The notes under the pieces: generated by a model
What the model saw: only the letters and a program-made list of their open reading frames with translations
Databases searched by the model: none
Told to the model about the DNA's origin: nothing
Position numbers and translations under genes: made by a program
NCBI GenBank assembly: GCA_009937555.1
Contig: JAACFD010000047.1
Location: forward strand, 1-10,543
Direction of reading: 5' to 3'
Length of the DNA stretch: 10,543 nucleotides
Source: Chlamydiales bacterium
GTDB taxonomy: Bacteria > Chlamydiota > Chlamydiia > Chlamydiales > JAACFD01
Shown: piece by piece, positions 6,860 to 10,543 of the stretch
Layout: the number at the start of each line of letters is the position of its first letter
Numbering within the stretch: the stretch's first letter is position 1

Positions 6860-8328
6860 TAAGTTTAGAAACATTTATACTCTTTCCTCTACTCATTCCA
6901 CTGCTTGCTTCAATTTTCTCTTTTACTCCTCTAGGTAGAGAACAAAGCACACGCGCACTATTATTTATTCTCCAAATTGTTGCTAGCACTACCTTGCTTT
7001 TTAAAACTATCGATAAAGGGATACTATCAACTTCCATAGGTGGTTGGCTAGCACCATATGGCATTGTTCTAATAGCAGATCCTTTTGCAGCACTTCTACT
7101 ATCTGTTAGTAGCCTTGTTTTTTTTGCTTGCCTTTGGGATTTCAAAACAGAAGATATTTTTTCTACTCCCCTTTTCTTTCTTCTCCAATCAGGTATAAGC
7201 CTTAGTTTTGTTACTGGAGATATGTTTAACCTTTTTGTAGCTTTTGAGCTTACACTTATGGCTTCATATGCTCTCATTTCCCTACACGGGAAAAAAAGTA
7301 AGCTTAACAACTTATTTAGCTACCTTCTAGTAAACATTGTTGCAAGCTTTCTGTACTTAACCTCAATTGCCTTATTCTACGGCTACACTGGTACTCTAAA
7401 TTTCGCAGCTCTATCGGTTTATTTTCAGGAGCATAGCGGAGCTATTGCTCTACTCCCCTTATTACTTATTTTGTTAGTTATGCTCATAAAAGCGGGTGTC
7501 TTCCCTTTCTACTTTTGGCTTCCAGACACTTACCCCCTACTACCTAGCAGATTAGCTGCTTTATTTGGAGGAATTGTATCAAAAGTAGGGATGTATGTTA
7601 TTTTTCGTTTATGGCTAAGTATATTACCCCACTCAATTCCTTGGCTAAGCAATACATTTTTAATACTGTCAGTCTGCACCATGCTTTTTGGGGTTCTTGG
7701 AGCCGTTTCACAAAACTCTATTAAGGCCATATTATGCTACCATGTGCTTAGTCAGGTTGGATATATTTTATCTGCTGTAACTCTTTCCTCTTTCCTATCT
7801 GTTACAGCTGGTATTTTCTTTATTTTTCATAATATGGTAGTGAAATCCTCGCTTTTACTAATAGGAGGACTGGCTAAAGAGCATTCTGGTTCAAATAATC
7901 TAAAAAAGATGGGCGGCCTTTGGCACTCACGACCTTTACTAGGGACCCTTTTCCTGCTACAAGCCCTAGCCCTTGCAGGCCTACCACCATTTTCTGGCTT
8001 TTGGGCAAAGTATATTCTCTTCACAGAAGGGACTACTCTTGGTGCTTACCTAGTCGTAACGTTGGGGTTCATAACTAGCTTCTTAACCCTTTTTAGCATG
8101 ATTAAGATATGGAGAGGAGCATTCCAGGGGAATGAAAAACATCCTACCTCAGACACTAGCCGTTCAGCTTATTTCAGCCCTCTTTTACTTACCGTGATAG
8201 CCTTGGCCATAGGGATAATGCCCCAGCACTCTATAAACTTATCTCAACTATCTGCAAAGAGTCTTCTAAATAAAGAAGCTTATATCCATGCTGGATTAAA
8301 CGTGGGATCGAAAGGGGAAAGTATATGA
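6856..8328 (+). CDS. mrpD: Na+/H+ antiporter subunit D (MrpD, NuoN/NuoM-like)
   Basis: The 490-residue polytopic membrane protein is the second antiporter-like module of the Mrp complex, homologous to NuoM/NuoN. Expected conserved charges are present: Glu131 in FNLFVAFELTLMASYAL, Lys212 in LIKAGVFPFYFWLPD, and Lys243 in SKVGMYVIFRLW. The segments CYHVLSQVGYI and LAGLPPFSGFWAKY follow in the usual order. Its length is close to the family norm of about 490-500. The start is a TTG with GGGAGG seven bases upstream, in a 4-base overlap with mrpC. It ends in a 4-base overlap with mrpE. Membership in an operon with E, F and G rules out a stray complex I subunit. Confidence 0.95.
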   Translation: MISLETFILFPLLIPLLASIFSFTPLGREQSTRALLFILQIVASTTLLFKTIDKGILSTSIGGWLAPYGIVLIADPFAALLLSVSSLVFFACLWDFKTEDIFSTPLFFLLQSGISLSFVTGDMFNLFVAFELTLMASYALISLHGKKSKLNNLFSYLLVNIVASFLYLTSIALFYGYTGTLNFAALSVYFQEHSGAIALLPLLLILLVMLIKAGVFPFYFWLPDTYPLLPSRLAALFGGIVSKVGMYVIFRLWLSILPHSIPWLSNTFLILSVCTMLFGVLGAVSQNSIKAILCYHVLSQVGYILSAVTLSSFLSVTAGIFFIFHNMVVKSSLLLIGGLAKEHSGSNNLKKMGGLWHSRPLLGTLFLLQALALAGLPPFSGFWAKYILFTEGTTLGAYLVVTLGFITSFLTLFSMIKIWRGAFQGNEKHPTSDTSRSAYFSPLLLTVIALAIGIMPQHSINLSQLSAKSLLNKEAYIHAGLNVGSKGESI

Positions 8329-8669
8329 AATGGATTAGAAACATTCATGCGTATTTATCTTTAGTGACAACCTTTCTCAAAGAATTTTTAAAATCCAATA
8401 TATCAGTAGCTTACGCTATACTATTCAGCAAGCAATCGCAGGTATACTCAGAAATTATTTCCTATGACATTAGCGACCTATCTCATATTGAAACAGTATT
8501 TCTAGCACAAATGATTACCCTTACACCAGGTACCGTTGCTGCTTCTATTGATGAGACTCACAAAGAAATTAAGATTCATGTGCTAACAGCCAGAGGACTC
8601 CCCTCTGAGAGTATTTCCCGTATCGACACAACACTAAAAACTGCACTGTTAAAGGTAACTAGAAAATGA
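8325..8669 (+). CDS. mrpE: Na+/H+ antiporter subunit E (MrpE), N-terminally short form
   Basis: This 114-residue protein has the MrpE hallmark TLTPGT at 65-70, within a segment that usually reads L-x-x-x-I-T-L-T-P-G-T, plus the C-terminal alpha/beta cytosolic domain. Typical MrpE proteins have about 160 residues and begin with two hydrophobic helices. This one starts at the equivalent of the later helix (residues 9-34, including FLKEFLKSNISV), so about 45 residues are missing. The start is firm: ATG 8325 overlaps the mrpD stop, AGGGG lies at 8313-8317, and the frame upstream has a stop at 8271 with no other start. The subunit contributes to complex assembly and activity. A shared ATGA joins it to mrpF. 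Confidence 0.9.
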   Translation: MKWIRNIHAYLSLVTTFLKEFLKSNISVAYAILFSKQSQVYSEIISYDISDLSHIETVFLAQMITLTPGTVAASIDETHKEIKIHVLTARGLPSESISRIDTTLKTALLKVTRK

Positions 8670-8941
8670 TTATTCTATTCTCCTTGAGCGCTATTATGCT
8701 TATTATATCTCTAGCTTGTGGACTCTATAGACTCTCCCGTGGCCCTAGGCTTTTGGACCAAATACTTGCATTTGATTACCTCTGTATCTGTATACTAGCA
8801 TTAATTTCCTTGAGGTCAATGTATCTAGGCACAGATGTATATCTAGAACTTATTTTAATTTTTAGCCTTCTGGGTTTTGCTACAGTAATTAGCTTTATGG
8901 AAGTCTTCTTTGCACATTTAAAGAGGAAAAAAAATGATTGA
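8666..8941 (+). CDS. mrpF: Na+/H+ antiporter subunit F (MrpF)
   Basis: This 91-residue protein has three hydrophobic helices. It carries the MrpF signature GPRLLDQILAFD (26-37), with Asp31 and Asp37 at the conserved acidic positions. The residue after Asp31 is Gln where Arg is common. In Mrp complexes MrpF lies near the predicted sodium path. Overlaps with mrpE (4 bases) and mrpG (8 bases) imply coupled translation. It ends in a basic tail KRKK. Length is normal for the family. Confidence 0.93.
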   Translation: MIILFSLSAIMLIISLACGLYRLSRGPRLLDQILAFDYLCICILALISLRSMYLGTDVYLELILIFSLLGFATVISFMEVFFAHLKRKKND

Positions 8942-9245
8942 TACTCAGCTCTTATTTGGAATCGTCCAGTTTATAGGAAGTGCTTTCATTTTGGTTGCAG
9001 GAATTGGAATGATAAGACTTCCCGACACACTTAGTAGAGCTCATGCTCTTTCTAAAGCCGCCACACTAGGTATCAGCCTCATCTTAATAGCTCTTTTTGC
9101 TTATATTGGCACATTTACAGCAGGGGCAAAAATACTAGCTGCCATTTGCTTCAACTTTATCACAATACCGCTTTCTGGACATATATTCGCACGTTATGCC
9201 ATTGAAGAAGCACCCGAAAAAGCCCAGCCTTCTAAGGAAGACTAA
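8934..9245 (+). CDS. mrpG: Na+/H+ antiporter subunit G (MrpG)
   Basis: The 103-residue protein has three hydrophobic helices, and the conserved MrpG block IRLPDTLSRAHALSKAATLG (27-46) is clear. It is the last subunit of the operon and helps complete the Mrp complex in the inner membrane. AAGAGG at 8921-8926 precedes ATG 8934, which lies 8 bases inside mrpF. The C-terminal tail is acidic and soluble. A hairpin follows 43 bases after the stop. Confidence 0.94.
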   Translation: MIDTQLLFGIVQFIGSAFILVAGIGMIRLPDTLSRAHALSKAATLGISLILIALFAYIGTFTAGAKILAAICFNFITIPLSGHIFARYAIEEAPEKAQPSKED

Positions 9246-9287
9246 GCTTCACTTATGAATATTTGAGCTCCCACTATATTACAAAAA

Positions 9288-9323
9288 AATGCTGCAAGAG
9301 CAAGTTGCGCTCATTGCAGCATT
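9288..9323. terminator. Bidirectional hairpin terminator between mrpG and the converging small gene
   Basis: AATGCTGCAAGAGC (9288-9301) pairs with GCTC (9309-9312) and TTGCAGCATT (9314-9323), with one bulged A at 9313 and a 7-base loop. On the minus strand the stem is followed by a run of T (the A run at 9283-9289 on the plus strand). It is therefore a classic rho-independent terminator for the leftward gene and a weaker one for mrp, which has only scattered T downstream. A second 10-bp inverted repeat, ACTTATGAAT (9251-9260) with ATTCATAAGT (9321-9330), surrounds it and shares ATT 9321-9323. Confidence 0.8.
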
Positions 9324-9355
9324 CATAAGTTTCTTAGATATTAGAGAAAGTAAGA

Positions 9356-9802
9356 TTATATCTTAGCTCTAGTGTCCAATTGCAGAATAACTCTTGTCTT
9401 AAAGTCAGTATCTTTTTTTGTTTTTACCTCTACTTCATTAAATCCAAATTGGCGAAGTTTATACAGAGCTATATTCCTAGCTTCATATATCTTATTAGGA
9501 GTAATGCTACGTAAAGAAACAGGAACGCTAAAAGAAATATTAAGCTTTCCACTATCAAACTGTTCACTTAAAGTTGAAAAGTGTAACTTTTTTGCTGAGA
9601 AGTTGGTTTTAAGTCCCTGAACAGTAGCTTGAAAGTTTTTTGTTATCCCTTCTGGACTAATAACTCCCTTCACTAACTCTGGTAGCTCATGTGGACTAAT
9701 CCCTTTTACCCCTGCTGAGTTAAGCAAAGCTCTTACAAGTCTAACTTCTCCTGCGTCAAGGTTAGCATTCTGTACTGGAGTAACTGCGTCTATATTTATC
9801 AT
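9356..9802 (-). CDS. Small protein of unknown family, paralogue of the next gene
   Basis: The protein has 148 residues from ATG 9802, preceded by AAGGA (9813-9809 on this strand) six bases away. An in-frame ATG at 9826 would add eight residues but has no ribosome site. There is no signal peptide, membrane segment or cysteine. The pattern suggests an N-terminal helix, two strands, a helix (about 103-119) and two more strands. It shares with the 10036-10425 product, in order: GV-x-GIS (31-36), SP-x-G (49-52), AKKLH (70-74), FD-x-G (82-85), VP (93-94), EA (107-108), GF (120-121), TK (128-129) and a terminal DTR-x-K (143-147). The two are clearly homologous but diverged. I do not recognise the family and assign no function. 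It has its own terminator downstream. Confidence 0.8.
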   Translation of the reverse strand: MINIDAVTPVQNANLDAGEVRLVRALLNSAGVKGISPHELPELVKGVISPEGITKNFQATVQGLKTNFSAKKLHFSTLSEQFDSGKLNISFSVPVSLRSITPNKIYEARNIALYKLRQFGFNEVEVKTKKDTDFKTRVILQLDTRAKI

Positions 9803-9808
9803 TTTTAA

Positions 9809-9813
9809 TCCTT
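9809..9813 (-). promoter_or_regulatory. Ribosome binding site favouring the internal start at 9802
   Basis: AAGGA, read on the minus strand, lies six bases before ATG 9802. The alternative ATG at 9826 is preceded only by AT-rich sequence without a purine-rich site, so the shorter protein is preferred. Confidence 0.55.
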
Positions 9814-9844
9814 TTTTAATTTGCATGAAATTTAAAAGGCGCTA

Positions 9845-9850
9845 AGTATA
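9845..9850 (-). promoter_or_regulatory. Candidate -10 element for the 9356-9802 gene
   Basis: TATACT on the minus strand matches the -10 consensus at five of six positions and lies about 40 bases before ATG 9802. No good -35 stands at the right distance. It lies downstream of the terminator of the neighbouring paralogue, so a separate promoter is needed here. Confidence 0.3.
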
Positions 9851-9955
9851 AACAAGTTAAACAATTAAGGAAAGATAAATACCTCATTAACAGTTATTTA
9901 AGATATTCGTAAAGACTTTATTTTATCTTTGAAATTCAGCGAATTAACCTCAAAA

Positions 9956-9997
9956 AAAAAGCTGCATCAGCACTATCTGTACTACATGCAGCTTTTT
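9956..9997 (-). terminator. Rho-independent terminator of the 10036-10425 gene
   Basis: AAAAAGCTGCAT (9956-9967) and ATGCAGCTTTTT (9986-9997) form a perfect 12-bp stem with an 18-base loop. On the minus strand it is followed by further T (A run 9952-9960 on the plus strand). It sits 38 bases past the stop of the leftward gene, separating its transcription from that of the paralogue to the left. Confidence 0.8.
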
Positions 9998-10035
9998 AAA
10001 TATCTGTACTTCTATCACTAGAATTAATAATAAGC

Positions 10036-10425
10036 TTAAGCTTTTCTTCTAGTATCCATACTCATAGCTAAAGTGATTTTTGTTTCACCACTAGGTAAGT
10101 CCTTTGTTCTCACACTATTTTTTTTAAAACCTGTAGACAAAGCTGCTGATTTCCATATTCTTTTAGCCTCAGCTATAGTAGCTGCTGTCACATTCCAAGA
10201 AGGAACTTTAATCGAAGCTGAAAAGCTTCCTCTATCAAACTTATCATTTGACACGTGTAATTTTTTAGCGGTTACGATTGCTGGATGACCTGAAATATAA
10301 ACCTTTACTTTTGCTGTTAACCCCTTTGGGCTCACTAAGGCTTTTTCATAATTTTGAAGGGTATTAGCACTAATTCCTGTGACACCCATTGCTTCCATTT
10401 TATCAACTAGTAATAAGTTTGACAT
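10036..10425 (-). CDS. Small protein of unknown family, paralogue of the previous gene
   Basis: The 129-residue protein starts at ATG 10425 with AAGGAG eight bases upstream. It has no signal peptide, membrane segment or cysteine. It is basic, notably in the C-terminal half, and ends DTRRKA. It aligns along its length with the 9356-9802 product: GVTGIS (14-19), VSPKG (31-35), AKKLH (53-57), FDRG (63-66), VP (74-75), EA (86-87), GF (99-100), TK (107-108) and DTR (124-126), with offsets changing by only two residues. It lacks about 17 N-terminal residues that the neighbour has. This looks like a local tandem duplication that has since diverged. No function can be named. Each copy has its own terminator, so the two are probably regulated separately. 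Confidence 0.82.
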   Translation of the reverse strand: MSNLLLVDKMEAMGVTGISANTLQNYEKALVSPKGLTAKVKVYISGHPAIVTAKKLHVSNDKFDRGSFSASIKVPSWNVTAATIAEAKRIWKSAALSTGFKKNSVRTKDLPSGETKITLAMSMDTRRKA

Positions 10426-10473
10426 ATTTTCAACTCCTTAACTTAAACACTGTTAAATTTATTCAAACAGCTA

Positions 10474-10502
10474 ACCATAAAGCATTTACACAAACTTAAC
10501 AA
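10474..10502 (-). promoter_or_regulatory. Candidate promoter for the 10036-10425 gene
   Basis: On the minus strand, TTGTTA (10502-10497) is separated by 17 bases from TATGGT (10479-10474), about 50 bases before the ATG at 10425. Each box matches four of six consensus positions. The remaining sequence to 10543 is very AT-rich with no visible gene. Confidence 0.3.
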
Positions 10503-10543
10503 TACCAAAAAAAATTTAAATTCATTAAAAAGAAGAGTTTATA

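Noticed and set aside
6837..7310. Minus-strand ORF of 157 residues opposite mrpD
   Set aside because: It is antisense to conserved MrpD helices, is Arg/Lys/Ser-rich as expected of a reverse shadow, and has no family resemblance.
3828..8328. Fragment of a respiratory complex I operon (NuoL/N-like proteins)
   Set aside because: NuoL/N-like modules are shared with Mrp. The MrpB signature, MrpC and the E, F and G subunits in order, with no NuoA-I genes, identify an Mrp antiporter.
9356..9826. Longer start at ATG 9826 for the left paralogue
   Set aside because: It is possible, but no ribosome site precedes it, while AAGGA stands at the right distance before ATG 9802.
9372..10288. Plus-strand ORFs at 9372-9620 and 10073-10288
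   Set aside because: Both are antisense shadows of the two paralogues, whose own frames have good ribosome sites and terminators.
1..10543. CRISPR array, tRNA/rRNA genes, insertion sequences
   Set aside because: No regularly spaced repeats of CRISPR type, no cloverleaf or rRNA-like segment, and no transposase or flanking terminal inverted repeats were seen.

Overview
This is an AT-rich bacterial window. The exported Cu/Zn superoxide dismutase and the six-gene Mrp operon with a fused A/B subunit point to a Gram-negative organism. The unfamiliar Ser-rich and NADAR-containing proteins would suit a host-associated or intracellular lifestyle, but that is inference, and no gene here fixes the taxon.

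Layout. (1) Positions 3-1703 (+) hold the 3' part of a large unrecognised gene, whose frame is open to the window edge. It carries a phosphoribosyltransferase-like DD-x3-SGK motif and a long Ser-rich C-terminal half. (2) Positions 1887-2810 (+) encode a protein whose C-terminal half matches the NADAR/YbiA-like N-glycosidase family. (3) Positions 2807-3370 (-) encode an exported Cu/Zn superoxide dismutase (sodC). It converges on the NADAR gene with a 4-base stop-to-stop overlap, keeps all metal ligands, and lacks both cysteines of the usual disulfide. (4) Positions 3371-3827 form a 457-bp divergent spacer with a candidate promoter and short repeats. (5) Positions 3828-9245 (+) hold the complete Mrp cation/proton antiporter operon: fused mrpAB, then mrpC, D, E, F and G. 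Every junction is a 4- or 8-base overlap, and mrpD starts at TTG. (6) Positions 9356-9802 and 10036-10425 (-) encode two small paralogous proteins of unknown family, each followed by its own hairpin terminator.

How the genes may work together. The Mrp proteins assemble into one membrane complex that exports Na+ (or K+) in exchange for protons and supports pH and sodium homeostasis. SodC would detoxify superoxide in the periplasm or at the cell surface. The two genes at the left both show nucleotide/ribose-chemistry signatures (PRPP-loop-like and NADAR). This hints at a link to NAD or ADP-ribose metabolism, or to ADP-ribosylation reversal, but no partner toxin is visible. The paralogous pair at the right is the most completely unknown element.
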